A stretch of 64,000 bases of DNA, taken from contig NZ_AP022614.1 of NCBI RefSeq assembly GCF_010730575.1, positions 3,472,001 through 3,536,000 of the forward strand, given 5' to 3'. Made by a program: the position numbers and the translations under genes. This stretch comes from Mycobacterium parmense (lineage in GTDB: Bacteria > Actinomycetota > Actinomycetes > Mycobacteriales > Mycobacteriaceae). Of the stretch, positions 8,614 through 18,453 are shown in pieces (position 1 is the stretch's first letter; every line of letters starts with the position of its first letter). The notes beneath the pieces were generated by a model. That model was not told the origin of the DNA. It saw nothing but the letters and a program-made list of their open reading frames with translations, and ran no database searches.

Positions 8614-10335
8614 GTGAGCCAGAGCAGCGACGACACGCCTACCGGCCCCATCGGCGGCCGCACGCAGCAAACACCCACTCCGCGCATCGTCCGCCCGCCG
8701 GCCGCCGCCGCGGGCGGGGCGCCGGCGAAAGATCCGCTGCGGCGGTGGAACCTCGCGGCAGACCTGACCGCCGTCGCGCTGCTCGTCGCCGCGCTGTTCC
8801 TGCCCTGGAACCTCTACTTCGGCGTGGGCATCCCGGGCAGCAACACGGCTCTGTTCGCGGCCCTGCTCGCGGTGACGCTGCTGTCGGTGGTCTCGGTGGC
8901 CGTGGGCGGCTCCTGGCGGTCGTCGGGCGCCCGCGTCAACCCCGCGCGCGCCGGGCGGCTCCGGCTGGCCCTCAACGTGCCCTACCTGCTGCTGGTGCTC
9001 GCCTTCGTCGGGTTCGACGTCTTCGAAACCGTCCGCTTCGGCGGCACCGTCAACCTGCCGGGCGGCGCCGGCCCCGGCGCGTGGCTGGGGATCGCCGGCG
9101 CGTTGCTGAGCGCGCAGGTGGCCGTCGCCGAGGCCCGCACCGGACCCGCCGACGACAGGCCCGGCGGCTGGCTGCAGTCCGCCCGGATCGTCGGCTACCT
9201 GTCGATGACCGCGGCGGTGCTGAGCTTCGGTTTCAACCTCTACTGGCGGGTGCGCTACGCGCTGCAGACCTCTGGCGCGGCAACCGACTTCGGCAAGCAG
9301 AACGTCGCGGTCGTGGTGACCGCCGTCGTCTACGGAACGGCGGCCCTGCTGGCCGTGCTGGTCGCGTCGCGCTGGCTGCTGCCCGGCACCAAGGCGGCCC
9401 GGCTGGCGACCGTGGCGCTCGGCGCCTCGACACTGGTGGCCGGCGTCGTCGTCTGGGCCCTGCCGGTGGGCCGCGACATCGACGCCTTCCACGGCATCGC
9501 ACAGAACACGTCGACCGCCGGTGTCGGCTTCGAGGGATACCTGGCGTGGGCCGCCGCCGCCGCGATGTTCGCCCCGCGGACGTTGTTCGGGCCGCGCGAC
9601 TCGTCGCCGACCGAAGAGGACGCGTGGCGGACCGCGGCCAGGCACGGTTTGTTGCTCATCGCCGTCTGGTGCATCGGATCGGTCGCGATGCGCCTGACCG
9701 ACCTCGGCGTGGCCGTCACCCTGGACTACCCCTTCTCCCGCTACGACAGCATCGTGCTGGCGACATTCGACCTGGCCACCGCGATGCTGGCGATCTGGCT
9801 GCGGGCCAACCTGGCCGGCGCCGACGTGTCGGCGAGGCTGGTCTCGTCGCTGTGCGGGCTGGTCGCGACGCTCTGCGTCGCCCGCGTCGTCGTCGGCGTG
9901 GCGCTGGCCCCGCGGTTCGCCGACTCGCCCACCTCCCCCGAACAGCACCCGGTCTACGGCAACAACCTCGCCCAGCAGATCACCAGCACCTTCGACGTGG
10001 CGCTGTGCGGGCTGGCGATCTGCATCCTGGCCGCCGCAATCGCCACGGGTCACCTCAGCGGTCGCCGGGTGCGGCTGCAGCGGCGCCGCGCCGCCCAGAA
10101 GCGCCCGGTTCCCGCGACTCCCGCGCCGGGCGCGCCGGCGCCCCGCGGCCGCGTACCGGTGGGTCGTCCCGCCCCGCCGTCGGCCGCCGCCACCACGCGC
10201 ATCCCGACCGGCGGCATGGACACCCCCACAACCCAGATCCCGGCGGCAGGACCCCGGATCTTCCGGGGTGACGACTCCGCCACCCGGGGAATACCGGTGC
10301 CCAAACCCAAGATCTACCGGCCGCCGCAGGGCTAG
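8614..10335 (+). CDS. Polytopic membrane protein with Pro/Arg-rich tails (Rv0537c-like)
   Basis: A 573-residue protein. The GTG start (VSQSSDDTPTGPIG) follows a GGGAGG site and excludes an implausible upstream extension. Residues ~1-45 are hydrophilic, followed by about ten hydrophobic segments. The C-terminal ~90 residues are basic and rich in Pro and Arg and should be cytoplasmic. There is no recognisable enzyme motif. It ends 3 bases before the convergent galE3 stop, leaving no room for a normal terminator. Confidence 0.8.
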   Translation: MSQSSDDTPTGPIGGRTQQTPTPRIVRPPAAAAGGAPAKDPLRRWNLAADLTAVALLVAALFLPWNLYFGVGIPGSNTALFAALLAVTLLSVVSVAVGGSWRSSGARVNPARAGRLRLALNVPYLLLVLAFVGFDVFETVRFGGTVNLPGGAGPGAWLGIAGALLSAQVAVAEARTGPADDRPGGWLQSARIVGYLSMTAAVLSFGFNLYWRVRYALQTSGAATDFGKQNVAVVVTAVVYGTAALLAVLVASRWLLPGTKAARLATVALGASTLVAGVVVWALPVGRDIDAFHGIAQNTSTAGVGFEGYLAWAAAAAMFAPRTLFGPRDSSPTEEDAWRTAARHGLLLIAVWCIGSVAMRLTDLGVAVTLDYPFSRYDSIVLATFDLATAMLAIWLRANLAGADVSARLVSSLCGLVATLCVARVVVGVALAPRFADSPTSPEQHPVYGNNLAQQITSTFDVALCGLAICILAAAIATGHLSGRRVRLQRRRAAQKRPVPATPAPGAPAPRGRVPVGRPAPPSAAATTRIPTGGMDTPTTQIPAAGPRIFRGDDSATRGIPVPKPKIYRPPQG

Positions 10336-10338
10336 CGG

Positions 10339-11385
10339 TCAGCGCAGCGGCGCGAACGCGAACTCGCGCAGGCCCACGACCGGGTCGACCGCCGCGCAAA
10401 AGCCCAGGACCTCGGCGGCCCGCGCGGGATCGGCCACGATGTGGCGCACGTCGCCGCTGCGGTACTGACCGGTGACCACCGGGGCCACCGAATCCGAGCG
10501 CGCGTCACACAGGGCGGTGGCCACCTGCAGGATCGAGATCGGCCGCCCGGAGCAGACGTTGAGCGCGGTGAACCCGGGGCCGCCTTCGGTCGCGATCGCC
10601 GCCGCCACATTCGCGGCGGCCACGTCGTCGACGTGGACGAAGTCGCGCATCTGGCCGCCGTCCTCGAAAACCCTTGGTGACTCGCCCTTTTCCAGCGACG
10701 ATCGGAAGATCGCGGCCACCCCGGAGTACGGGGTGTCGCGCGGCATGCCGGGGCCGTAGACGTTGTGGTAGCGCAGCGCCACCACCGAACCGCCCACCGA
10801 ACCCAGCGCCTCCGACCACGCCAGCGCGTAATGCTCCTGCGCGGTCTTGCTGGCGGCGTACAGGCTGCGCGGGCGCAGCGGCGCCTCCTCGTCGACCAGC
10901 CGCCACGCCAGTTCCTCATCCCCGATCGGGCAGCGGTGTTCGAAGACCCCGGCGTCGAGGTCGGCGCGCCGCCGGGGCAGCGGATCGACCGCGCCGTGTT
11001 GCGCGCAGTGGTAGTGGCCCTGCCCGTACACCACCATCGACGACGCCAGCACCAGGCGGCGCACCCCGGCCGCGAACATCTGCGCCAGCAGCACCGTGGT
11101 GGCGAAGTCGTTGTGACCCCCGTAGGCCGGCGCGTCGGCGGCGTCCACCCCCGCCCCGACCATCGCCGCCTGGTGGCACACCACGTCCACGCCGTCCAGC
11201 AGCGGGGCCAGCGCCGCGGCGTCGCGGACGTCGACGCGGTGGCAGCCCGGCGGGGGCACCGCGTCCGGGCCGTGCGCGGCGGGCAGGAGCACGTCGAGCG
11301 CCACGACGTCGTGACCCGCGGCGCGCAGCGCCTTGTCGATGCGCGAGCCGATGAAGCCGGCCGCCCCGGTCAGCAGCACCCTCAC
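10339..11385 (-). CDS. galE3: NAD-dependent sugar epimerase/dehydratase (GalE3-like)
   Basis: A 348-residue extended SDR enzyme. The N-terminal LLTGAAGFIG binds NAD, ASSMVVYGQG supplies the active-site Ser/Thr region, and YAASK supplies the catalytic Tyr and Lys. It acts on a nucleotide-sugar; the specific substrate is not readable. The GTG start overlaps the stop of the upstream phosphorylase (GTGA), which favours this start over a much longer open frame. Confidence 0.85.
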   Translation of the reverse strand: MRVLLTGAAGFIGSRIDKALRAAGHDVVALDVLLPAAHGPDAVPPPGCHRVDVRDAAALAPLLDGVDVVCHQAAMVGAGVDAADAPAYGGHNDFATTVLLAQMFAAGVRRLVLASSMVVYGQGHYHCAQHGAVDPLPRRRADLDAGVFEHRCPIGDEELAWRLVDEEAPLRPRSLYAASKTAQEHYALAWSEALGSVGGSVVALRYHNVYGPGMPRDTPYSGVAAIFRSSLEKGESPRVFEDGGQMRDFVHVDDVAAANVAAAIATEGGPGFTALNVCSGRPISILQVATALCDARSDSVAPVVTGQYRSGDVRHIVADPARAAEVLGFCAAVDPVVGLREFAFAPLR

Positions 11386-12158
11386 GGCAGCTGCACCGGC
11401 AGCGTGACGCCGGCATGCGGCAGGCAGTGGGTGCAGGTGCGTTCGTCGGCCACCCGCCCGATCGCCTCGCGCACCAGCTTCTTGAACAGTTCGATGTTCT
11501 TCTCGAACTCGGCGAAAACCTCGACGGTGGTCACCCCCTCGCCCGCCTGCACACCCGCATCCAGATCCGTAATCAAAGCGATTGCCGCATAACACATTTC
11601 AAGTTCCCTGGCCAGCACGGCCTCCGGGTATCCGGTCATGTTGACCAGGCTGAATCCGGCGGAGGCGAACCAGCGGCTCTCCGCCCGGGTGGAAAACCGC
11701 GGCCCCTGGATCACCACCATGGTGCCGCCGTCGACCACTCCGGGCAGGCCGGTGACCGCCTCGCGCAGGGCCGGGCAGTACGGGTCGGCGAAGTCGACGT
11801 GGATACCGCCGGAGTCGAAATACGTGTCGGCGCGGCCGCTGGTCCGGTCGACCAGCTGGTCGGGGACCACCACGGTGCCCGGGCCGTTGGCGGGGTCGAG
11901 GCTGCCCACCGCGCACGGTCCGAACACCCGTCGCACCCCGAGCTTGCGCAGGGCCCACATGTTGGCCCGGTAGGGCACCGTGTGCGCGCTGAACTCGTGG
12001 GCCGCGCCGTGCCGGGGCAGGAACGCGACCTCGTGCCCGCCGACGGCGCCCACCGCGACGGGCGCGCTGGGCGCGCCGTACGGGGTCTGGACCTCGATGG
12101 TGCGGACAGCGGATTCGAAGAACGCGTAGAACCCGCTGCCGCCGATGACTCCGAGCAT
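11382..12158 (-). CDS. mtnP: S-methyl-5'-thioadenosine phosphorylase (MTAP/PNP family)
   Basis: A 258-residue trimeric-type nucleoside phosphorylase that releases adenine from methylthioadenosine for salvage. Family features: the phosphate loop [42 protein letters not shown] and the [13 protein letters not shown] base-binding region. Older annotation calls the orthologue (Rv0535) pnp. It is translationally coupled to the downstream galE3-like gene and divergent from menA. Confidence 0.9.
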   Translation of the reverse strand: MLGVIGGSGFYAFFESAVRTIEVQTPYGAPSAPVAVGAVGGHEVAFLPRHGAAHEFSAHTVPYRANMWALRKLGVRRVFGPCAVGSLDPANGPGTVVVPDQLVDRTSGRADTYFDSGGIHVDFADPYCPALREAVTGLPGVVDGGTMVVIQGPRFSTRAESRWFASAGFSLVNMTGYPEAVLARELEMCYAAIALITDLDAGVQAGEGVTTVEVFAEFEKNIELFKKLVREAIGRVADERTCTHCLPHAGVTLPVQLP

Positions 12159-12229
12159 TCGCCCATTGTCGTGGATCTGTCGTGGATCGCGGGTGCGGGG
12201 CCGTCCCCGTTCCCTGGCACGATGGATCG

Positions 12230-13102
12230 GTGGCCGGTCTCGGGCAGTGGATCGAGGGTGCGCGACCGCGGACCCTACCCAACGCGGTGGCGCCGGTGGT
12301 CGCGGGCACCGGAGGTGCGGCGTGGTTGCACGCCGCGGTGTGGTGGAAGGCGTTGCTGGCGCTGGCCGTCGCGGTCGCGCTGACGGTCGGCGTGAACTAC
12401 GCCAACGACTACTCCGACGGCATCCGCGGCACCGACGACGACCGGGCCGGACCCGTGCGGCTGGTGGGCTCGCGGCTGGCGACGCCGCGGTCGGTGTTGG
12501 CCGCGGCGCTGACGAGCCTGGCCGCCGGCGCGGTCGCCGGGGCGGCGCTCGCGCTGGTGAGCGCGCCGTGGCTGATCGTGGTGGGCGCGGCCTGTATCGC
12601 CGGGGCGTGGCTGTACACCGGCGGGTCGAAACCCTACGGCTACGCCGGCTTCGGCGAGCTCGCCGTGTTCGTCTTCTTCGGCCTGGTCGCCGTGCTGGGC
12701 ACCCAGTACACCCAGGCGTTGCGGGTCGACTGGGTGGGTTTGGTGCTGGCGGTGTCGATCGGGGCGCTGTCGTCGTCGGTGCTGGTGGCCAACAACCTGC
12801 GTGACATCCCCACCGACGCGCAGTCGGAGAAGATCACCCTCGCGGTGCGCCTGGGCGATGCCCGCACCCGCATCCTGTACCAGGTGCTGCTGCTGACCGC
12901 CGCGGCCGGCACCGTCCTTCTCATGACCGCGACGCCCTGGTGCGCCGCGGGGTTGGTGGCGGTTCCACTGGCCGTGCGCGCGGCGCGGCCGGTGCGGTCC
13001 GGCCGCGGCGGGCGCGAACTGATCCCGGTGCTGCGCGACACCGGCCTGGCGATGGTGGTGTGGGCGAGCGCGATGGCGGTCGCGCTGGCGTTCGGGCGCT
13101 AG
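12230..13102 (+). CDS. menA: 1,4-Dihydroxy-2-naphthoate polyprenyltransferase MenA
   Basis: A 290-residue UbiA-family membrane enzyme that attaches the polyprenyl tail in menaquinone synthesis. The two Asp-rich motifs are [17 protein letters not shown] (near residue 50) and [17 protein letters not shown] (near 185), with about eight membrane segments. The GTG start gives [19 protein letters not shown], the expected N-terminus. Its stop overlaps the convergent gene's stop by a few bases. fabH, which follows menA in M. tuberculosis, is not present here. Confidence 0.95.
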   Translation: MAGLGQWIEGARPRTLPNAVAPVVAGTGGAAWLHAAVWWKALLALAVAVALTVGVNYANDYSDGIRGTDDDRAGPVRLVGSRLATPRSVLAAALTSLAAGAVAGAALALVSAPWLIVVGAACIAGAWLYTGGSKPYGYAGFGELAVFVFFGLVAVLGTQYTQALRVDWVGLVLAVSIGALSSSVLVANNLRDIPTDAQSEKITLAVRLGDARTRILYQVLLLTAAAGTVLLMTATPWCAAGLVAVPLAVRAARPVRSGRGGRELIPVLRDTGLAMVVWASAMAVALAFGR

Positions 13103-13506
13103 TCGCCGGTCTGTTCGTCGGCCCCGGCCGGCTCGGTGCGGCCATGCAGCCGCGCCTGCAGCTGCCGCCGTTCGGCGCGCCGGCGTTCGCCGGCGACCGC
13201 CAGCGACGCGGTCGCCCGCCGGCGCAGCGGGCCGAACAGCCAGATGCCCAGGGGCATCGCGATGATCAACGCGAACAGCACCGCCACGATGAGGGGGAAC
13301 TGGCTGACGCCCAGCAGGCGCGCGACGCCGTAGATCGCGGCGGCGAGCGCCGCCGCCAGCAGCAGCCTGGCCGCCGCGTACAGCGCAACGTCGACGGCGA
13401 CCCGGTTGCGGCCGCCGTCGCCGTGTTGGGTTCGGGCGCCTTGTTCTGTGCGGGCGCCGTCTTCAGTGTGGTTGTCGCCCGGTCCTTCTGGAAGCACTTC
13501 TGACAC
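13099..13506 (-). CDS. DUF4229 membrane protein (Rv0531-like)
   Basis: A 135-residue protein with a hydrophilic N-terminus, two adjacent membrane helices (about residues 37-62 and 68-92) and a strongly basic C-terminal helix rich in Arg and Glu. This matches the small mycobacterial DUF4229 family. Its stop codon interlocks with the menA stop on the other strand (13099-13102). Function unknown. Confidence 0.8.
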   Translation of the reverse strand: MSEVLPEGPGDNHTEDGARTEQGARTQHGDGGRNRVAVDVALYAAARLLLAAALAAAIYGVARLLGVSQFPLIVAVLFALIIAMPLGIWLFGPLRRRATASLAVAGERRRAERRQLQARLHGRTEPAGADEQTGD

Positions 13507-13552
13507 AGGTCGAGCCTACGGCGCGGGTATATTCGCCCGGAGGAGGTGTTTG

Positions 13553-13705
13553 GTGCTCTACCTGCTGCTCATCCTCGTTCTGGGGACGCTGATCTACGTT
13601 GGCTGGCGCGCGGCGCGGTCACAGGTTCACCGGCCGAAAACCCGCGTGATCGGACCCGACGACGATCCGGATTTCTTGCGGCGGCTGGGTCACGGCGGGC
13701 AGTAG
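13553..13705 (+). CDS. Small single-helix membrane protein (Rv0530A-like)
   Basis: A 50-residue peptide beginning VLYLLLILVLGTLIYVGWRA, one membrane helix followed by a basic, polar tail ending FLRRLGHGGQ. A strong GGAGGAGG ribosome site precedes the GTG. It sits between the DUF4229 gene, which is divergent, and the ParA-like gene, which is convergent. It is conserved as Rv0530A in M. tuberculosis. Function unknown. Confidence 0.75.
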   Translation: MLYLLLILVLGTLIYVGWRAARSQVHRPKTRVIGPDDDPDFLRRLGHGGQ

Positions 13706-13711
13706 GCCGGC

Positions 13712-15010
13712 TTACACCACTCCCGGGTTGCGCTGATCGGCGGCGAAGCCCTCGGCCACGATGGCCGCCAGTTCGGTGAGCGCGTCGCGGGTCGGCCGGC
13801 GCAGCCGGTCCAGCTCGATCTCGGCGCCCTCTTCCAGATGCGGGTCGAACGGCACCAGCTGGACCGCGCGACAGCGCCGGGAGAAGTGATCGACCACCTT
13901 GTTCATGTCGACCTTGCCCGGGCGCGGCCGGACGGCGTTGATCACCGCGACCGAGTTGCGGACCAGCTCCTGGTGGCCGTGCGCGTCCAGCCAGTCCAGC
14001 GTCGCCGAGGCGCTGCGCGCGCCGTCGATGGAGCCCGAGGCGACCACGATCAGGGCGTCGGATTTCTCCAGCACCGACGACATGACCGAGTGCAACAGGC
14101 CGGGCCCGCAGTCGGTGAGCACCAGGCCGTAGAACCGCTCCAGGATGTTCAGGGTGCGCACGTAGTCGTCGGCGCTGAAGGCCTCGGAGACGGCCGGGTC
14201 GGTCTCCGACGCGAGCACCTCCAGCCCGCTGGGGCCCTTCGAGGTGTAGCGGCGGACGTCGCTGTACCGCTCGATCGTCCCGGCGTCGTGCAGCAGCTGA
14301 CGCACCGTCGCCGCGGTCTCCAGCGGGATCTTCTGGCTCAGGGTGCCGCGGTCGGGGTTGGCGTCGACGGCCACGACGCGGTCACCGCGGATGGAGGCGA
14401 AGGTGGCACCCAGCGTCGCGGTGATAGTGGTCTTGCCCACACCGCCCTTCAGCGACAACATCGCGACGCGGTAGCAGCCCCGCAGCGGCCGGTTCACCTG
14501 CGCCACCAGGTTGTTGTATCGCGCGGCCCGCGGGCTCTCGCCGAGGTTGATCAACTGACCGGAGAGCACGTAGAGCAGCCGGCGCCAGCCCTCCGATGGG
14601 GGCGGCTTGACCGGGCGCAGCAGCATGCCGGTGGACAGCTCCGGGTACGGCGTGTGCGGGACGGCCTCGGGACGAAAGGCGGGTCGGGGGCGGGGGCCGT
14701 CGGGCTGGCCTCCCGCGGGGGCGTCGTAGTACGCCCCGTAGGCGGTCGGGTCGACCCGCGCGATGCCGGTCGGCGGGGTGGACTCCCAGTTCTGCCGGAC
14801 CGCGGATCGGGGCGCGGTCGGGGGCGCGGTCGGGGGAGGCGCCTCGCGCCGCTCCGGCGCGGGCACCCGGCGCTCGGTGCGGAATCCGGCGAAGGCGCGG
14901 GTGGGGGCGTCGCCCCCCGCTTCGGCCGGCGGTTCGCCGGCGCTGCGCGGGGGCACCTGCGAGGTCGGTTGGTCGGGCGTCCCGACGCCCGTCGTCGGAT
15001 GCTCGGACAC
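13712..15010 (-). CDS. ParA/MinD-family P-loop ATPase (Rv0530-like)
   Basis: A 432-residue protein. Its first ~165 residues are disordered and Pro/Ala/Arg-rich. A deviant Walker A SLKGGVGKTTITATLG and a switch region VAVDANPDRGTLS follow, as in MinD/ParA ATPases and type VII-associated EspI-like proteins. It may position or energise a membrane complex. GTG at 15010 was chosen; a GTG six bases upstream is equally close to the AAGGGGGA site. It follows the ccsA gene in the same direction. Confidence 0.85.
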   Translation of the reverse strand: MSEHPTTGVGTPDQPTSQVPPRSAGEPPAEAGGDAPTRAFAGFRTERRVPAPERREAPPPTAPPTAPRSAVRQNWESTPPTGIARVDPTAYGAYYDAPAGGQPDGPRPRPAFRPEAVPHTPYPELSTGMLLRPVKPPPSEGWRRLLYVLSGQLINLGESPRAARYNNLVAQVNRPLRGCYRVAMLSLKGGVGKTTITATLGATFASIRGDRVVAVDANPDRGTLSQKIPLETAATVRQLLHDAGTIERYSDVRRYTSKGPSGLEVLASETDPAVSEAFSADDYVRTLNILERFYGLVLTDCGPGLLHSVMSSVLEKSDALIVVASGSIDGARSASATLDWLDAHGHQELVRNSVAVINAVRPRPGKVDMNKVVDHFSRRCRAVQLVPFDPHLEEGAEIELDRLRRPTRDALTELAAIVAEGFAADQRNPGVV

Positions 15011-15050
15011 GTGCACTCCCCCTTGAGCTAGCTGGGCCGGTTGCTGGCTG

Positions 15051-16028
15051 TCACCCCACGCCCGCATACGAATGCAGGCCTACGGTCACCAGGTTAACGA
15101 AGAACAAATTGAAGACCATGGCCACGAACCCGGCGACGTTGATCCAGGCCGCCTTCCTGTCGCGCCAGCCGGCGGTGGACCGGGCGTGCAGATAGGCCGC
15201 GTAGATCACCCACGCGACGAAGGAGACCGTCTCCTTGGGGTCCCAACCCCAGTACCTGCCCCAAGCCTCCTCCGCCCAGATCGCCCCGAAGATGACGCCG
15301 AAGCCGAAGACCGGGAACGCGAAGATCGTCGTCCGGTAGGCGATGCGGTCCAGGGTCTGCGCGTCGGGGAACCGCTGGATGACCCGGGCCAGGGCGCCCT
15401 CGGTCTCGGGCGAGCCGAGCCGCGACGTGCGCAGCAGGAACAGGATGCTGGCGATGCCGGCGACCATGAAGATCCCCGAGCCCAGGCTGACCACCGACAC
15501 GTGGATGGGCAGCCAGTAGGACTGCAGCGCGGGCATCACCGGCGCCGCGTTGGTGTAGAGCCAGCGACCGGACACGGTGAGCAGGATCAGGACCGGCACC
15601 AGCAGGAACACCCACAGCGGCCGGTACTGCGGGCGGCGCAGCACGACCGCGCCGGCGATCAGCCCGCACAGGCACGTCAGGTTGATGAACTCGTACATGT
15701 TGCCCCACGGCACCCGCACGGTGGCCAGGCCGCGCAACACGATGCACGCCAGCAGCAACCCGATCCCGAGGTAGACCACCGCCAGCCCGGCCCGCCCGAC
15801 GCGTTCGTCGAAGGGCCGCTGCGGGGTTTCCTCCACGATCCCGGGGGTGAAGCTGTCGGCGGCGACGGCACCGGCGAGCACCCGTTCGCGCTGATCCGCG
15901 CGGCGGGCCCCGACGTAGGCGAGCTCGAACGCCAGCAGCAGCAGCGCGACGACCAGGGCCACCACCGCCGAGGTGAACGCCCAGTCCGAGTAGCGCGCCA
16001 GGACGATGTCGACGTGCAGGGTATTCAT
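15051..16028 (-). CDS. ccsA: System II cytochrome c maturation protein CcsA/CcsB (haem handling)
   Basis: A 325-residue protein with about eight membrane helices. It carries the Trp-rich haem-binding WGRYWGWDPKETVS motif near residues 255-275, diagnostic for the CcsA/ResC/CcmC family. With ResB it carries haem across the membrane and attaches it to apocytochrome c. The ATG overlaps the resB stop (ATGA). Confidence 0.95.
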   Translation of the reverse strand: MNTLHVDIVLARYSDWAFTSAVVALVVALLLLAFELAYVGARRADQRERVLAGAVAADSFTPGIVEETPQRPFDERVGRAGLAVVYLGIGLLLACIVLRGLATVRVPWGNMYEFINLTCLCGLIAGAVVLRRPQYRPLWVFLLVPVLILLTVSGRWLYTNAAPVMPALQSYWLPIHVSVVSLGSGIFMVAGIASILFLLRTSRLGSPETEGALARVIQRFPDAQTLDRIAYRTTIFAFPVFGFGVIFGAIWAEEAWGRYWGWDPKETVSFVAWVIYAAYLHARSTAGWRDRKAAWINVAGFVAMVFNLFFVNLVTVGLHSYAGVG

Positions 16029-17677
16029 GTGACGTCCACCTGAGAACTCCTTTTGGACGCTGCGGGGGCCTGTTCGTCGCCGCCGCGACCGGATTCACCG
16101 AGCCCCGCCAGCAGCCGCCCGGTCAACCGTTCGAACTCCTCGCCCCAACCGGAGTTGTCGGTGCGCGCCAGACCACCCAGTTCGACGTTCACCGTACCCG
16201 CAGGCTCGGCGGCGGGCGTCAGTCGCACCCAGACGCGACGACGGCGTACGAGCAGCGACACCAGCAGCCCGGTCATCATCGTGCCGGCGAACAGCAGCAC
16301 CCACACCTGCCCCGGGTCGTGGGAGACCTGAAGGTTGACGAACGGCACGGCGCCGTCGAAGCGGACGACAGTGCCGGCGCCCGGGCCCTGGTCGATCCGC
16401 ACCTCCTGGCCGGCGCGCAGGTTGACCCGCTTCTCCTTGGTCAGCCGGCCCTGCTGGATCAGCCGGGGGTCCAGGGTGAACAGCGACTGGGGCCGCCCGG
16501 TGTCCAGGCCGGTGTCGCCGCGGTAGATGTCGACGGCGACCGCGGGGGCGATCAGGGCGGGGAACCGCGACGACAACAGGGTGCCGTTGAGCTGCTCGGT
16601 CGGCGCGAGCAGGCCCTGGATGGCGATCTCGTGCCGGCGGCGGTCTGCCGGGTCGGGGTAGCTGCCGGCGGGCGGGTCGACGCGCACTACGCCCGACGAG
16701 AGCAGGGTCTGCGGGTTGTCGGGGCGCCACTGCACGGTCGAGGTGCGCGTCTGCCCGTTCGGGAAGGTGACCGTGAACGTGGGCGCGTAGCCGTGGCCCT
16801 GCAGGTAAACCCGGTCGCCGCCGACCCGCAGCGGGTGGTTGACCTCCAGCAGATAGTGCCGCCAGGTGTTGGCGGCCAGGTCGCGGCCCGACTGGTAGTC
16901 GATGTCGGCGGCAAACGAGGTGGCCTGCCCAGACGGCAGGTAGTGGGCCGAAAAGTCGTTGACGCGTACACAGATCGGGTGCAGCGAGGTGCCGTCGACG
17001 GTGTTGCCGGCCCGGAACGAGTCGAACGCGGCCGGCGAGGCCGAACAGAAGCCGGGGCCGCCGTCGGCGATGACGATCACGTTGCCCTCGTAGCCGAACA
17101 GCTTGCCGACGGCCACCGCCACCAGCAGGCCCAGCAGCGAGAAGTGGAAGACGATGTTGCCGAACTCGCGCAGATAGCCCTTCTCCGCGGAGATCTCGAC
17201 GGCGGGTGCGGCGACGTCCTCCTCGTGCCGGATGGCGGTGCGCCAGCCCCGCAGCCGCCCCGTGATCTCGTTCGCCAAGGCGTTGAGCTGCCCTGGCCCG
17301 GCGGTGATCTGCGCCTCGGCGTGCTTGGGCAGGCGGGCCAGGTTTCGCGGCGCGGCCACCGGGGTGGCGCGCAGGCTGCGCGCGTGTTCGATCATCCGCG
17401 GGGTGAGGCAGCCGACGAGGGAGACGAACAGCAACACGTAGACGGCTGTGAACCAGAAGCTGGAGAACACGTCGAAGGCCTGCAGCCGGTCCAGCCAGGG
17501 GCCGATGGACGGGTGCGCTTTGAGGTAGTCGTCGACCTTGCCGGCGTTGAGGTTGCGCTGCGGCAGCAGCGCGCCGGGGATCGCGCCGAGCGCCAGCAGG
17601 AACAGCAGCACCAGCGCGGTGCCCATCGAGGTCAACGCGCGCCACGTGTTGCGGATCAACGCGATCGCTTTGCTCAA
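16025..17677 (-). CDS. resB: System II cytochrome c maturation protein ResB
   Basis: A 550-residue ResB-family protein: three N-terminal membrane helices (first around ALVLLFLLALGAIPGAL), a large extracytoplasmic domain and a last helix (VLLFAGTMMTGLLVSLLV). It forms the haem export and ligation complex with CcsA. The start is a TTG that overlaps the ccdA stop (TTGA); the frame stays open much further upstream through ccdA, but that part is a shadow. The C-terminal ~75 residues are hydrophilic. Confidence 0.92.
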   Translation of the reverse strand: MSKAIALIRNTWRALTSMGTALVLLFLLALGAIPGALLPQRNLNAGKVDDYLKAHPSIGPWLDRLQAFDVFSSFWFTAVYVLLFVSLVGCLTPRMIEHARSLRATPVAAPRNLARLPKHAEAQITAGPGQLNALANEITGRLRGWRTAIRHEEDVAAPAVEISAEKGYLREFGNIVFHFSLLGLLVAVAVGKLFGYEGNVIVIADGGPGFCSASPAAFDSFRAGNTVDGTSLHPICVRVNDFSAHYLPSGQATSFAADIDYQSGRDLAANTWRHYLLEVNHPLRVGGDRVYLQGHGYAPTFTVTFPNGQTRTSTVQWRPDNPQTLLSSGVVRVDPPAGSYPDPADRRRHEIAIQGLLAPTEQLNGTLLSSRFPALIAPAVAVDIYRGDTGLDTGRPQSLFTLDPRLIQQGRLTKEKRVNLRAGQEVRIDQGPGAGTVVRFDGAVPFVNLQVSHDPGQVWVLLFAGTMMTGLLVSLLVRRRRVWVRLTPAAEPAGTVNVELGGLARTDNSGWGEEFERLTGRLLAGLGESGRGGDEQAPAASKRSSQVDVT

Positions 17678-18453
17678 ATCGGCAGCCTCACGTCTGTTAC
17701 GAACGCGTCGCGCAGCCAGGAGACCGCGTCGTTCCACACCCCGGTGACCAGGAGAACGCCGACCGTGATCAGCAGGGCGCCGCCGAAGATCTGGATGGCC
17801 CGGGTGTGGCGGCGCAGCCAGCTCAGGCCCGCCACCGCGCCCGCCGAGCCGAAGGCCAGCAGCACGAACGGTATGCCCAGCCCCAGGCAGTAGGCGACCA
17901 CCAGCGCGATCCCCCGGGCAACGCTCGCGCCGTCGGTCGCCGAGGCCACCGTGATGACGCCGGCCAGCGTCGGCCCCAGGCACGGCGTCCAGCCCAGGGC
18001 GAACACCGCGCCCAGTACCGGCGCGCCCGCGACCGTGGTGAACTGCCGCGGGCTGAACCGGGCCTGCCGCTGCAGTGCCGGGATGAGGCCCACGAAGACC
18101 AGGCCCATGACGATGGTCAGCACGCCCCCGACCCGCTGCAGCATCAGCTGGTTGGTGATCAGCGCCGTCGTCATGCCCAGCACGGCCACGGTGCCCAGCA
18201 CGAACACCGTCGTGAACCCGGCGACGAACAACGCCGCCGACCCCGCGACCCGCCACCGCGCCGACGGCGGCGCCTCGAGCGCGCCGGGCGGGGGCTGCTC
18301 GTCGACCCCGACGACCGCCGCCAGGTACGACAGGTAGCCCGGCACCAGCGGCACAACGCACGGCGAGGCGAAGGACACCAGGCCCGCCAGCAGGCACGCG
18401 CCCAGCGCAACCAGCAGCGGCCCGGCGGCCGCGACCTGCGTGAACCCGCTCAT
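17674..18453 (-). CDS. ccdA: Thiol-disulfide transmembrane reductase CcdA
   Basis: A 259-residue DsbD-core protein with six to seven membrane helices. It carries reducing equivalents outward so that apocytochrome cysteines stay reduced. The two conserved membrane cysteines sit in FASPCVVPLVPGYLS and GWTPCLGPTLAGV. It is coupled by ATGA to the upstream TlpA-like gene and by TTGA to resB. Confidence 0.95.
   Translation of the reverse strand: MSGFTQVAAAGPLLVALGACLLAGLVSFASPCVVPLVPGYLSYLAAVVGVDEQPPPGALEAPPSARWRVAGSAALFVAGFTTVFVLGTVAVLGMTTALITNQLMLQRVGGVLTIVMGLVFVGLIPALQRQARFSPRQFTTVAGAPVLGAVFALGWTPCLGPTLAGVITVASATDGASVARGIALVVAYCLGLGIPFVLLAFGSAGAVAGLSWLRRHTRAIQIFGGALLITVGVLLVTGVWNDAVSWLRDAFVTDVRLPI

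Noticed and set aside
10339..11595. A longer galE3 reading frame beginning at 11595
   Set aside because: The extra part is antisense-like shadow of the phosphorylase gene; GTG 11385 overlaps its stop and gives the NAD-binding N-terminus.
17678..18397. Upstream extension of resB across ccdA
   Set aside because: It is the out-of-frame shadow of ccdA; the TTG overlapping the ccdA stop gives the known N-terminus.
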